DNA of 64,000 bases, from NCBI GenBank assembly GCA_963790325.1, contig CAWBNY010000002.1, positions 620,001-684,000 on the forward strand, read 5' to 3'. Below the pieces are notes generated by a model. That model was not told where the DNA came from. It saw only the letters and a program-made list of their open reading frames with translations, and made no database searches. Numbering within the stretch: position 1 is the first letter of the stretch; every line of letters begins with the position of its first letter. Source of the DNA: JAXDMK01 sp963790325. Its GTDB lineage: Bacteria > Actinomycetota > Acidimicrobiia > Acidimicrobiales > AC-14. Shown here one piece after another: positions 32,047 to 40,581 of this stretch. A program made the translations under genes and the position numbers.

Positions 32047-34013
32047 CGGTCGGACACAGTCGCCCGAACGGCCGCGCCGGCGGTCGCCACCAGCCCGAGG
32101 ATCCCGAGCACAGCCCAGGCCCGGGGCCAGAGCCGGACAGTGTCGTAGCCCACCTGGCTCGGGTGCAGCGGCGGGTACTGCTGGTCGAACCGGGCCCGCT
32201 CGGAGTCCCTCACCTGGCAGTACAGGCGGGCCACCGGGTCGCCGGCGGTGCCGACCAGGGCCAGGTGGGGATCGGTGTCGGCCCGGCTGGCGCCGACGAC
32301 CAGGGCTCCGGTGGGCGCGACCACCTCGAACGGAGCCGTCAGCGGCGAGGCGAGGGTGTACACCTGCACCTCGGGGTCGGACGGCCGTTGGCGGGGGCTC
32401 AGCTCGGCCACCGTGCCGGTCAGGGCCGTGGCCGTCCCCCCGACGAGGAGCGTGGGCGGCGCCGGACCGTCGACGACCAGTCCGATCGCCCGCACCGGGC
32501 ACGGCGGGTCGACCCGGATGACCGAGGCCGGGACGAAGCCCTCGTTCAACGGCTGGTCGACGACCGGCGCCAGGTCGGGGGGCAGCCGGCCGGCGGCGTA
32601 GGTGTAACGCACGTAGTCCCGGACCTCGGCCTGCTCGGCCAGGAACGCCAGGGCGATCACGCCCGCCACCGCCACCACTCCCCACCGGGGCCCGAGGGCG
32701 ACGACGGCCGCCGCCGCGATGAGCACGCTCACCGGCGCCAGGGCGGTGTAGAGGTGGCGGCCCTCGGGGTGGCCGACGCCGTCGAACAGTCCGAACACGA
32801 TGGCCTCCATGCCCACAAAGGCGAGGGGCAAAGCCGTCGCCACCCAGACCAGGGCCACCGCCGCCGGCCGGTCCCGCCGGAGGAGGGCCACCGCCGGCCC
32901 CGCCACCGCGGCCGCGATCACCGACCACACGAAGACGCGGAAGTAGGGCGGTCCGGTCAGCGGCGAGAACAGGGCCGAGTGCCAGAAGCCCATGTTGGCC
33001 AGGCGGACGTGGTCGCCCAGCACGCCGATGCTCAGCCCCGACTGTTCCATCATCTGGCCGGTGATGGCGCTGCTGGCGGCGGCCGCGGTCGGCGAGCCGT
33101 AGGTCAGGAGGTTCCACGCCACCCAGGGGAGCAGCACCGCGCCGGTGACGGCGCCGGTGACCGCCCCCGCCTTCAGCACCTGGGTTGGGGTCTGGCGGCG
33201 GGTCACCACCAGCCACAGGTAGGGGAGGGCGAGCACGCCCACCAGTCCGAGGGTGGTGGTCTTGGCCAGCAGGGCCGCGCCCAGGGCGAGTCCGGTGAAG
33301 GCGGCCGTTCTGGTGCTCGGCGCCCGGTGGTAGCGGGCGGCGGCCAGCAGGGCGAGGGCGGCCAGGGGCACGACCAGGGCGTCGTTGGAGATGGTGGCCA
33401 GGTTGGTGTTGAACCCGTTGACGGCGACCAGGACGGCGGGCCCGGCCAGCCAGATGGCGGGCCGGCGGGGGAACAGCTCCCGGGCCAGGAGCCAGGTCAG
33501 GGGCACCGCCGCCAGGGAGATCAGGACCGAGCCGATCCGCAGCCCGTAGATCGACGCCACGAACCCGAACGGCCGCGACACCCAGTAGGCCGGCACCTGC
33601 AGGACGTAGTACAGCGGCGGCTGCACCGCCTCGTACTGCGACCGGGCCACCGACCAGAACCCGTCCTCGGGCACGGGGACGTGCTCCGACGACCGGGTCG
33701 CCAGCGTGGGCGACGCCTTGACCGTCTCGATGACCTCGACCGGCATGACGTCCTTGCCCACCGTCGGGATGCCGTGGCCGGTGGCCAGGGACTGGACGAA
33801 GCCGTAGTGGTGGGGCTCGTCGATGGGGCTCCACGTCTCGGTGGCGGCGACCCAGAACAGGCCCCGGAGGAGCCCGACCAGCCCGATCACGACCAGGGCC
33901 CACCGGTGGCCCTTCGGCACCCTCGGTCCCGCCTGCGCCGGCCCGGGCACCCCTCCGCTCTCGGCGGGCGGAGCCGGGCTCGGCTCGACGCGGTCGTGGG
34001 TCGATGCCGTCAC
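32043..34013 (-). CDS. GT-C type membrane glycosyltransferase (PMT/ArnT-like)
   Basis: About 656 residues and some 11 helices. After helix 1 comes WSPIDEPHHYGFVQSL, matching the catalytic acidic loop of GT-C enzymes that take polyprenyl-phosphate sugars. Later QPPLYYVLQVPAYW is the typical second periplasmic loop. The C-terminal 200 residues form an exported domain followed by one more helix. GTG 34013 is preferred because TACCCT (minus strand, 34029-34024) ends 10 nt before it; ATG 34049 would add 12 residues. The DPMS-like enzyme at 11 kb could make its donor (inference). Confidence 0.8.
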   Translation of the reverse strand: MTASTHDRVEPSPAPPAESGGVPGPAQAGPRVPKGHRWALVVIGLVGLLRGLFWVAATETWSPIDEPHHYGFVQSLATGHGIPTVGKDVMPVEVIETVKASPTLATRSSEHVPVPEDGFWSVARSQYEAVQPPLYYVLQVPAYWVSRPFGFVASIYGLRIGSVLISLAAVPLTWLLARELFPRRPAIWLAGPAVLVAVNGFNTNLATISNDALVVPLAALALLAAARYHRAPSTRTAAFTGLALGAALLAKTTTLGLVGVLALPYLWLVVTRRQTPTQVLKAGAVTGAVTGAVLLPWVAWNLLTYGSPTAAAASSAITGQMMEQSGLSIGVLGDHVRLANMGFWHSALFSPLTGPPYFRVFVWSVIAAAVAGPAVALLRRDRPAAVALVWVATALPLAFVGMEAIVFGLFDGVGHPEGRHLYTALAPVSVLIAAAAVVALGPRWGVVAVAGVIALAFLAEQAEVRDYVRYTYAAGRLPPDLAPVVDQPLNEGFVPASVIRVDPPCPVRAIGLVVDGPAPPTLLVGGTATALTGTVAELSPRQRPSDPEVQVYTLASPLTAPFEVVAPTGALVVGASRADTDPHLALVGTAGDPVARLYCQVRDSERARFDQQYPPLHPSQVGYDTVRLWPRAWAVLGILGLVATAGAAVRATVSDR

Positions 34014-34078
34014 TCCGGGTCCGAGGGTAGTGGGCGGGCCGTTCGCCATCCGGGCCCGGGTGGCGGGGGCACCGCCGG

Positions 34079-34084
34079 TACCCT
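34079..34084 (+). promoter_or_regulatory. Candidate -10 box (TACCCT) of cofD, leaderless
   Basis: TACCCT ends 6 nt before GTG 34091 with no Shine-Dalgarno between, so the transcript should begin at the start codon. A mirror copy for the divergent gene lies at 34029-34024. Confidence 0.45.
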
Positions 34085-34090
34085 GGCCCG

Positions 34091-35017
34091 GTGCGCATCA
34101 CCGCCCTGGCCGGCGGCGTCGGGGCGGCCCGGCTCCTGCGGGGCATGGTCGAGATCGTCGACCCCGCCGCCGTGACCGCCGTGGTCAACACCGGCGACGA
34201 CTTCGTCATCCACGGCCTGCACGTCAGCCCTGACCTCGACACCGTCACCTACACCCTGGCCGATGCGGTCAACCCGGAGACGGGCTGGGGCCTGGCCGGC
34301 GAGTCGTGGGCGGCCATGGAGGCCCTCGACCGGTTCGGTCCCGGACTCACCTGGTTCCGCCTCGGCGACCGCGACCTGGCCACCCACCTCTACCGCACCC
34401 GCCGCCTGGCCGAGGGGGCGCCGCTGTCGACGGTGACGGCCGAGGTGGCCGCCGCCTGGGGGGTGGGCGTCCGGCTGCTGCCGATGTCCGACGACCGGGT
34501 CGAGACCAGGATGGACGTGCTGGGCGAGGGGGAGATCGACTTCCAGGACTACTTCGTCCGCCGCCGCCACGACGTGCCGGTGCGGGCGGTCCGGTTCGCG
34601 GGGGCCGACGGGGCGACGCCCGGCCCGGGCGTGCTCGGGGCGCTGGCCGGTGCCGACCGGGTCGTGATCTGCCCCTCCAACCCGATCGTGTCGATCGACC
34701 CCATCCTGGCCGTGCCCGGCATCCGGGCCGCGGTGGAGGCCCGCCGGGACGACGTGGTGGCGGTGTCGCCCATCGTGGCGGGTGCCGCGCTGAAAGGCCC
34801 GGCCGCTCGGCTGCTGGCCGACCTGGGCCACGACGTCTCGGTGGTCGGCATCGCCCGCCTCTACGCGCCCCTGGCCGCGACCCTGGTCGTCGACGTGGCC
34901 GATGGCTGGCTGGCGGAGGCGGTGGCGGGCGAGGGCATGCGCTGTGTCGTGACCCCGTCGGTGATGCGGGGCCGGCCCGAGGCGGTGGCCCTGGCCGCGG
35001 CCGTGCTCGGCGCCTGA
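34091..35017 (+). CDS. cofD: 2-phospho-L-lactate transferase (F420 biosynthesis)
   Basis: 308 residues, the normal length. LAGGVGAARLLRGM is the N-terminal phosphate loop and NTGDDFVIHGLHVSPDLDTVTYTLA is the signature of CofD/FbiA. The enzyme joins Fo to the activated phospho(enol)pyruvate/lactate unit to give the F420-0 skeleton. cofE follows with TGATG overlap, so they form an operon; no Fo synthase or CofC is in the window. Confidence 0.96.
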   Translation: MRITALAGGVGAARLLRGMVEIVDPAAVTAVVNTGDDFVIHGLHVSPDLDTVTYTLADAVNPETGWGLAGESWAAMEALDRFGPGLTWFRLGDRDLATHLYRTRRLAEGAPLSTVTAEVAAAWGVGVRLLPMSDDRVETRMDVLGEGEIDFQDYFVRRRHDVPVRAVRFAGADGATPGPGVLGALAGADRVVICPSNPIVSIDPILAVPGIRAAVEARRDDVVAVSPIVAGAALKGPAARLLADLGHDVSVVGIARLYAPLAATLVVDVADGWLAEAVAGEGMRCVVTPSVMRGRPEAVALAAAVLGA

Positions 35018-35721
35018 TGGGCCGGATCGAGATCCTTCCCGTCGAGGGCGTGCCCGAGGTCCGCCCCGGCGACCGTCTGGCCGACCTCCTGGTGGCGGCG
35101 TCGGTGGCGTTGGAGGACGGCGACGTGGTGGTCGTCACCCAGAAGGTCGTCTCCAAGGCCGAGGGCCGGCTGGTGGCGGTCGACCACGACGACCGCCACG
35201 CCCGGGCGGCGGTGGTGGAGGCGGAGTCGGTGCGGGTGCTGCGGCGGCGGGGTGACCTGGTCATCTCCGAGACGAGGGCCGGGTTCGTGTGCGCCAACGC
35301 CGGCGTCGACCTGTCCAACGTGCCCGACGGCTACGCCACCCTCCTCCCGGTCGACGCCGACCGCTCCGCCCGCCGCATCCGCGACGGCCTCCGGGCCCGG
35401 ACCGGCCGGGAGGTGGCGGTGATCGTGTCCGACACGTTCGGCCGCCCGTGGCGGCGGGGGCTCACCGACGTGGCCATCGGCTGCGCCGGCATCGCCGCCG
35501 TCGTCGACCTCCGGGGCACCCCCGACGCCAACGGCCGGGAGCTGCACGCGACCGAGGTGGCCGTCGCCGACGAGCTGGCCTCGGCCGCCGAGCTGGTCAT
35601 GGGCAAGGCCACGGGCGTGTGCGCGGCCGTGGTGCGGGGCGTCGACCGTTCGTGGTTCCGCGAGCGGGCGTCGGTCCGCGAGGAGATCGTCCGCCCCCCG
35701 GGGGACGACCTGTTCCGGTAG
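35017..35721 (+). CDS. cofE: Coenzyme F420-0:L-glutamate ligase
   Basis: 234 residues. DVVVVTQKVVSKAEGR near residue 35 and SDTFGRPWRRGLTDVAIG near 140 are the signature segments of CofE/FbiB-N, which adds glutamates to F420-0. Many actinobacterial FbiB proteins carry a C-terminal nitroreductase-like domain of about 200 residues; here the protein stops before it, so it resembles the single-domain archaeal form. ATG 35017 overlaps the cofD stop by one base. Confidence 0.95.
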   Translation: MGRIEILPVEGVPEVRPGDRLADLLVAASVALEDGDVVVVTQKVVSKAEGRLVAVDHDDRHARAAVVEAESVRVLRRRGDLVISETRAGFVCANAGVDLSNVPDGYATLLPVDADRSARRIRDGLRARTGREVAVIVSDTFGRPWRRGLTDVAIGCAGIAAVVDLRGTPDANGRELHATEVAVADELASAAELVMGKATGVCAAVVRGVDRSWFRERASVREEIVRPPGDDLFR

Positions 35722-35789
35722 CCGGAGGCGGGCGGCCGTAGCATCGACCCGCGGCGATCCGCTCGCGGTTGCTCCCGCCGGCGGAGCGG

Positions 35790-36737
35790 CTATCCCGGGC
35801 GGCGGGCCTCGAACCAGCGCAGGACCTCGGCCGTCCCCGCTTCCAGCGTCGTCCACGGCTCCCAGCCCAGGTGGATGGCGGCCCGGCCCGGGTCGAGCGA
35901 CGACCGGGCCAGCTCGCCCGCCCGGGCCACCGAGTAGACGGCCGGGGCGGCCACCCCGGCGGCGTCGGCCATGGTGCGGTAGAGCCGGTTGACCGACGTC
36001 TCCCGGCCGGTGCCGACGTTCATCAGCAGCCCGCTCCCCCGGGTGGCGGCCCGGGCGAAGGCGTCGACCACGTCGTCGACGTAGACGAAGTCCCGCGTCT
36101 GCTCACCCGTGCCGAAGATGGTGCACGGCTCACCGGCCAGCAGGCGACCGGCGAAGATGGCCACCACGCCGGCTTCGCCGTGGGGGTCCTGGCGGGGGCC
36201 GTAGACGTTGGCCAGGGCCAGGGCGGTGAACTCGATCCCGTGCAGCTCCCGGTAGGCGGCCAGGTAGTCGCAGGCCGCCTTCTTGGACACCCCGTAGGGC
36301 GACAGCGGTCGTTGCGGCGCCGACTCCCGCACCGGCAGCTCGTCGGGCTCCCCGTACAGGGTCCCCCCGCTGGCCGCGAACACGACCTTGGCCGTGCCCG
36401 CCGCCCGGGCCCCCTCCAGCACGTTGAGCGTCCCCAGGATGTTGACCTCGGCGTCGAAGCCGGGCCGGGACACCGACACCCGGACGTCGGCCTGGGCCGC
36501 CAGGTGGAAGACGACCTCCGGCCGGCGCCGGGCCATGAGGTCGACCAGCCCCGCGTCCCGGATGTCGAGGCGGTGGAAGCTCAGATCGTGGCCGGGCGTG
36601 GCCCGGGCCTCGGCCAGGTTGGCCAGGGCGCCGCTCGACAGGTCGTCGACCACGTCGACCGCGTGGCCCTCGGCCAGCAGCCGGTCGACGAGGGTGGAGC
36701 CGATGAAGCCGGCACCGCCGGTGACGAGGGCCCGCAT
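35790..36737 (-). CDS. NAD-dependent sugar epimerase, GalE/UDP-glucose 4-epimerase-like
   Basis: 315 residues, extended SDR. VTGGAGFIGSTLVDRLL is the NAD-binding loop, VDDLSSG follows strand 2, ASGGTLYG holds the catalytic Ser/Thr and YGVSK is the Tyr-x3-Lys. HLAAQADVRVSVSRPGFDAEVN fits UDP-glucose/GlcNAc 4-epimerases. It should interconvert nucleotide sugars for glycan synthesis. It lies 16 nt after the nucleotidyltransferase gene and is the last gene of that operon. The substrate pair is not certain. Confidence 0.9.
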   Translation of the reverse strand: MRALVTGGAGFIGSTLVDRLLAEGHAVDVVDDLSSGALANLAEARATPGHDLSFHRLDIRDAGLVDLMARRRPEVVFHLAAQADVRVSVSRPGFDAEVNILGTLNVLEGARAAGTAKVVFAASGGTLYGEPDELPVRESAPQRPLSPYGVSKKAACDYLAAYRELHGIEFTALALANVYGPRQDPHGEAGVVAIFAGRLLAGEPCTIFGTGEQTRDFVYVDDVVDAFARAATRGSGLLMNVGTGRETSVNRLYRTMADAAGVAAPAVYSVARAGELARSSLDPGRAAIHLGWEPWTTLEAGTAEVLRWFEARRPG

Positions 36738-36753
36738 CGCGCTCGAGCCGGGC

Positions 36754-37854
36754 CTAGCAGCCGTCGCCGGCAGGCACGCGGGCGCCCACGATGTTGGCGC
36801 CGGGGTCGACCTTGACGCTGGCCCCGACGACCGAGCACCCCGCCACCGACGCCCCTTCGCCGATCACCGCGCCCGGTCCCACGATCGACCCCCGAACCGA
36901 CGCGTAGGCCGCCACCCACGCTCCCGGCAGGAGGACCGAGTCGGCCACGAGTGCGCCCTCGTCGACCACCGCCCCCGCCCCCACCACCGAGTTGCGGACG
37001 GTGGCGGCCACCCCGACCCGGGCGTCGACTCCCAGCAGGGCCGGCCCCACCACGGTGCCATCCACCGTGGCCGACCCCAGGCACCACACCCCGTCGTCGC
37101 CCCGGACGGCGCCCGGAGCCGCCGGGCCCGGCCGACGGCCGGCGACGATGTCGAGCTGGGCCCTCAGGTACTGGGCGGGGGTGCCGGTGTCGGTCCAGTA
37201 GGCAGGGGACGGGAAGGCGTACAGGGCCCGGTCGGCGGCGATGCCGGGAAAGACCTCCCGCTCCACCGACACCCGGCGGTCGGCGTCGATCCGGTCGAGG
37301 ACCCGCGGCTCGAACACGTACGTCCCCGCGTTGATGTGGCCCGGCCCGGCCTGGTCGGCCGGGGGCTTCTCGACGAACCGCTCCACCCGGCCGTCGGCCT
37401 CGTCGGTGATAACCAGCCCGAAGGCGGACGAGTCGAGCACCTGGGCGAGGGCGATGGTGGCCTCGGCCCCGTCCCGGGAATCGTGGAAGGCGAGCAGGGC
37501 GGTGACGTCGAGGTCGGTGAGGATGTCGCCGTTGACCACCAGGAAGCGCTCGCCGATGCCCGCCTCCATGGCCGCGAAGCGGATGGCACCGGCGGTGTCG
37601 AGCGGCTCCGGCTCGACCGCGAAGGTCACGTCCATGGTGCGGAAGCGACCGCTCTCGAACAGGTCGGCGAAGGCCTGGTGGAGGTAGCCGACGGACAGCA
37701 CCGCCCCGGTGACGCCGTGGTCGAGGAGGTGGGCCAGCACCCGCTCGATCATCGGCACCTCCGCTATCGGCAGGGCCTGCTTGGGGGTGGAGTAGGTGAG
37801 CGGGCGCAACCGAGTCCCGATGCCCCCGAGGAGCACGACCGCCTGCAACGTCAC
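36754..37854 (-). CDS. Sugar-1-phosphate nucleotidyltransferase with beta-helix domain
   Basis: 366 residues. VVLLGGIGTRLRPLTYSTPKQALPI is the NTP-binding signature of the family, and VVNGDILTDLD and FVEKPP follow in order. The C-terminal 110 residues are a left-handed beta-helix of hexapeptide repeats (GVDARVGVAATVRNSVVGAGAVVDEGALV). The best fit is mannose-1-phosphate guanylyltransferase/GlmU-like enzymes; it is less like short RmlA, so it does not clearly supply dTDP-glucose to RmlB. GTG 37854 overlaps the upstream stop (GTGA). Confidence 0.88.
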   Translation of the reverse strand: MTLQAVVLLGGIGTRLRPLTYSTPKQALPIAEVPMIERVLAHLLDHGVTGAVLSVGYLHQAFADLFESGRFRTMDVTFAVEPEPLDTAGAIRFAAMEAGIGERFLVVNGDILTDLDVTALLAFHDSRDGAEATIALAQVLDSSAFGLVITDEADGRVERFVEKPPADQAGPGHINAGTYVFEPRVLDRIDADRRVSVEREVFPGIAADRALYAFPSPAYWTDTGTPAQYLRAQLDIVAGRRPGPAAPGAVRGDDGVWCLGSATVDGTVVGPALLGVDARVGVAATVRNSVVGAGAVVDEGALVADSVLLPGAWVAAYASVRGSIVGPGAVIGEGASVAGCSVVGASVKVDPGANIVGARVPAGDGC

Positions 37855-38654
37855 GGGGCGGGCGGCGCCGTCGTCTCGGGCGGGAGGGTCGTCGAGTCGG
37901 GGGGGACGGTGGGGGCCTCGGCCCCGGGGCCGGCGGTGGTGTCGGGGGTGAGGCCGTCGGACGGTGTCGTGGTGGTGGTGACCAGCTCGTCGGGCACCGG
38001 CGTGGTGCCGACGTCGCTCAGGTTGTCGAGCGTCGGCTCCGACGGGGGCTTGGGTATGTCGGTGCCGTCGGGGACGAAGGCCACCGTGATCAGCTGGTTG
38101 TCGGTGAGGCGGATGTCGCTGGGGTCGCCCTTGTAGACGATGCCCTCGGCGGTGGCGTCCCGGGAGGGCCAGGTCTTGACCTGGACGGTGCCGTCGGCGT
38201 CGCCGCACTTGTCGCCGTTGCGCTTGGCGTCCTGGCCCGGGAGCTTGAGCCGGGTGCTGCTGACCTCGACGTTGACCGTGTCGAAGAACACGCCCAGCTT
38301 GGCGTTCTGGCCCGCCGACCGCGACGCGAAGGGGTGGATGTGGACGATGCCGTCGTTGTGGGTGTGGATGCCGAGGGGATCGGCCGCCTCGGAGATGTTG
38401 GGAGCGAAGGTGCCGCAGATGTTGAAGCCGATGGCGGCGTGCCAGTGGTCGCCCTGGCGTCCGGGACCGCTGGCCAGCGGGCGGCTGGTGTCGGGCTGGC
38501 GCTGGTCGCGGGAGTACACGACCCCGGCCGTGCCGACGAGGACGATGGTGGCCATCATCGTGGGCCACAGCCAGGAGGTCGACCCCCGGCGCGTGCGCCC
38601 GCCACCGGTCTTGGCGGCGCGCGCCACCTTCTTGCTTGCAGATGCCTTTCCCAT
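37851..38654 (-). CDS. Membrane-anchored His-rich exported protein, unknown
   Basis: 267 residues. A Lys/Arg-rich N-terminus precedes one membrane helix (about 28-48), so the rest should be outside. The extracellular domain has an unusual cluster of histidines: GDHWHAAIGFNICG (His70, His72) and GIHTHNDGIVHIHPF (His97, 99, 105, 107), spaced like a metal site. The last 60 residues are Thr/Pro-rich and look disordered. No family recognised. ATG 38654 has GAGGGGG upstream and TACCTT (-10-like) 10 nt before it. It shares a GTGA overlap with the nucleotidyltransferase gene. Confidence 0.75.
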   Translation of the reverse strand: MGKASASKKVARAAKTGGGRTRRGSTSWLWPTMMATIVLVGTAGVVYSRDQRQPDTSRPLASGPGRQGDHWHAAIGFNICGTFAPNISEAADPLGIHTHNDGIVHIHPFASRSAGQNAKLGVFFDTVNVEVSSTRLKLPGQDAKRNGDKCGDADGTVQVKTWPSRDATAEGIVYKGDPSDIRLTDNQLITVAFVPDGTDIPKPPSEPTLDNLSDVGTTPVPDELVTTTTTPSDGLTPDTTAGPGAEAPTVPPDSTTLPPETTAPPAP

Positions 38655-38765
38655 GACCCCCTCGAAGGTACTCGGACGGCAGGAGCAACCAGGAAGCAGC
38701 CCGGCGACGCAGCCCGCCGTCGGAGGCTAGTGCGAACGGCCGGCGGGACACCCCGGCCCCTGTCG

Positions 38766-39647
38766 TCAGTGCGTCGCCGGCGGCTTCCGGTCGAAGCGGT
38801 GCTGGGCCCACGCCAGCAACGTGCGCACGGCCAGGCCGGCGGCGACGGCCGGGAGGAGGGCCCGGCCGGGACCGGTGGTGGTGCGGTTGGCGAAGCGCAG
38901 CAGCGACCGGTGGTGGGCCAGGATCATCCGGTAGGGGGCGAGCTGGCTCGACGCTCCCACCGCGTGGACGACCCGTCCCGCCGGCTGGTAGCCGACGGTC
39001 CACCCCGCCCGCCGCAGCCGCCAGCACAGGTCGACGTCCTCCACGTACATGAAGTAGGCGGGGTCGAAGCCCCCCACCTGCTCGAACGCGGATCGGCGGG
39101 CGAGCATGCACGACCCGCTCACCCAGTCCGCCAACGCGGCCGCGTCGGGGTCCCGATCGAGCATCCGGTAGCGGCGGGTGAAGCGGTTCCCCTTCCAGAC
39201 CACGCCCAGGAAGGCGTGGCCGGCGGCGTCGCCCATCTTCGGGAAGCGGCGGACCGACGGGTAGCGGGAGCCGTCGGGGTTGTCGACCCGGGGACCGACC
39301 ACGGCCAGCGCGGGGTCGTCGTCGAGGGCGGTGGCGAGCGCCTCGATCGTCCCCGGCTGCACGATGGTGTCGGGGTTGAGGATGAGGACGTAGGCGGCGC
39401 CGGTGTTGGCCACGCCCACGTTGGCGGCGGTGCCGAAGCCCAGGTTGGACCCGGTGGGCAGGAACCGGCAGTCGGGGTCGGCTGCGGCCAGGGCGCCCTC
39501 CGACCCGTCCGACGAGGCGTTGTCGACCACCACCACGTCGTCGATGCCCTCCGCCCGCAGGCTGCGCACGCACTCCACCAGGTGGTCGCGGGCGTTGAAG
39601 TTGACGATGACGGCCGCCACGTCGGGTCGTAGGTCACGCGTCGTCAC
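38766..39647 (-). CDS. Glycosyltransferase family 2, WbbL rhamnosyltransferase-like
   Basis: 293 residues. VAAVIVNFNARDHLVECVRSL, VVDNASSDGSEGAL, NLGFGTAANVG, LNPDT and MYVEDVDLCWRL form the complete WbbL-type GT2 motif set. In mycobacteria, WbbL adds rhamnose from dTDP-rhamnose to the arabinogalactan linker lipid; the nearby rmlB and rmlD genes fit that donor. GTG 39647 overlaps the end of the preceding decarboxylase gene by 14 nt. Acceptor identity is inference. Confidence 0.88.
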   Translation of the reverse strand: MTTRDLRPDVAAVIVNFNARDHLVECVRSLRAEGIDDVVVVDNASSDGSEGALAAADPDCRFLPTGSNLGFGTAANVGVANTGAAYVLILNPDTIVQPGTIEALATALDDDPALAVVGPRVDNPDGSRYPSVRRFPKMGDAAGHAFLGVVWKGNRFTRRYRMLDRDPDAAALADWVSGSCMLARRSAFEQVGGFDPAYFMYVEDVDLCWRLRRAGWTVGYQPAGRVVHAVGASSQLAPYRMILAHHRSLLRFANRTTTGPGRALLPAVAAGLAVRTLLAWAQHRFDRKPPATH

Positions 39648-40581
39648 GGCGGAACCACTCGGCCGTCCGGGCCAAACCCTCTCGTAGCGCGACGTGGGGC
39701 TCCCAGCCCAGGATGCGGCGGGCGAGGTCGATGTCGGGCCGCCGCACCCGGGGGTCGTCGACGGGCAGCGGCTCGTGGACCAGGCTCGACGACGACCCGG
39801 TGACGTCGAGCACCGCCTGGGCCAGCTCGAGAAGGGTGTACTCGTCGGGATTGCCGATGTTCACGGGCCCGATGTGGTCGCTGTCGAGGAGGGCCAGGAT
39901 GGCTCCGACCAGGTCGTCGACGTAGCAGAAGCTGCGGGTCTGGCTGCCGTCGCCGTAGACGGTGAGGGGCTTGCCGGCCAGGGCCTGGGTGAGGAAGTTC
40001 GACACCGCCCGGCCGTCGTCGGGGCGCATCCGGGGCCCGTAGGTGTTGAAGATGCGCACGATGCGGACGTCGAGGCCGTGGAAGCGCTGGTAGGCGGTGG
40101 CCATGGCCTCGGCGAAGCGCTTGGCCTCGTCGTAGACGCCCCGGGGCCCGATGGGGTTGACGTTGCCCCAGTAGTCCTCCGTCTGGGGGTGGACGAGGGG
40201 GTCGCCGTAGACCTCGCTGGTCGAAGCCAGCAGGTAGCGGGCCCCCTTGTGCAGGGCCAGGCCCAGGGTGTTGTGGGTGCCCAGGCTGCCGACTTTGAGG
40301 GTGGGGATGGGGTGCAGGAGGTAGTCGACGGGCGACGCCGGGCTGGCGAAGTGGAGGACGGCGTCGACCGGGCCGGGCACGTGCACGAAGTTGCTCACGT
40401 CGTGGAGCTGGAACATGAACCCGGGCCGGCCGAAGAGGTCGTCGAGGTTCTCCCGGCGGCCGGTGAGGAGGTTGTCGACGGCGACCACCTCGTCGCCCCG
40501 GGCCATGAGGGCCCGGCACAGGTGGGAGCCGAGGAAGCCGGCCCCGCCGGTGACCACCACCCGGCGCCCGGCGGGGATCAT
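39634..40581 (-). CDS. UDP-glucuronate decarboxylase (UDP-xylose synthase)
   Basis: 315 residues. SDR extended fold with VTGGAGFLGSHLCRAL. STSEVYGDPLVHPQTEDYWG and NPIGPRGVYDEAKRFAE match UXS enzymes closely (Tyr-x3-Lys as YDEAK). It removes CO2 from UDP-glucuronate to give UDP-xylose. It follows UDP-glucose dehydrogenase directly (TGATG overlap), so the pair makes UDP-glucuronate then UDP-xylose. Confidence 0.92.
   Translation of the reverse strand: MIPAGRRVVVTGGAGFLGSHLCRALMARGDEVVAVDNLLTGRRENLDDLFGRPGFMFQLHDVSNFVHVPGPVDAVLHFASPASPVDYLLHPIPTLKVGSLGTHNTLGLALHKGARYLLASTSEVYGDPLVHPQTEDYWGNVNPIGPRGVYDEAKRFAEAMATAYQRFHGLDVRIVRIFNTYGPRMRPDDGRAVSNFLTQALAGKPLTVYGDGSQTRSFCYVDDLVGAILALLDSDHIGPVNIGNPDEYTLLELAQAVLDVTGSSSSLVHEPLPVDDPRVRRPDIDLARRILGWEPHVALREGLARTAEWFRRDDA

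Noticed and set aside
36754..37854. Calling the nucleotidyltransferase RmlA to complete the rhamnose pathway
   Set aside because: The C-terminal beta-helix and length fit mannose-1-phosphate guanylyltransferase/GlmU-like enzymes better than classical RmlA.
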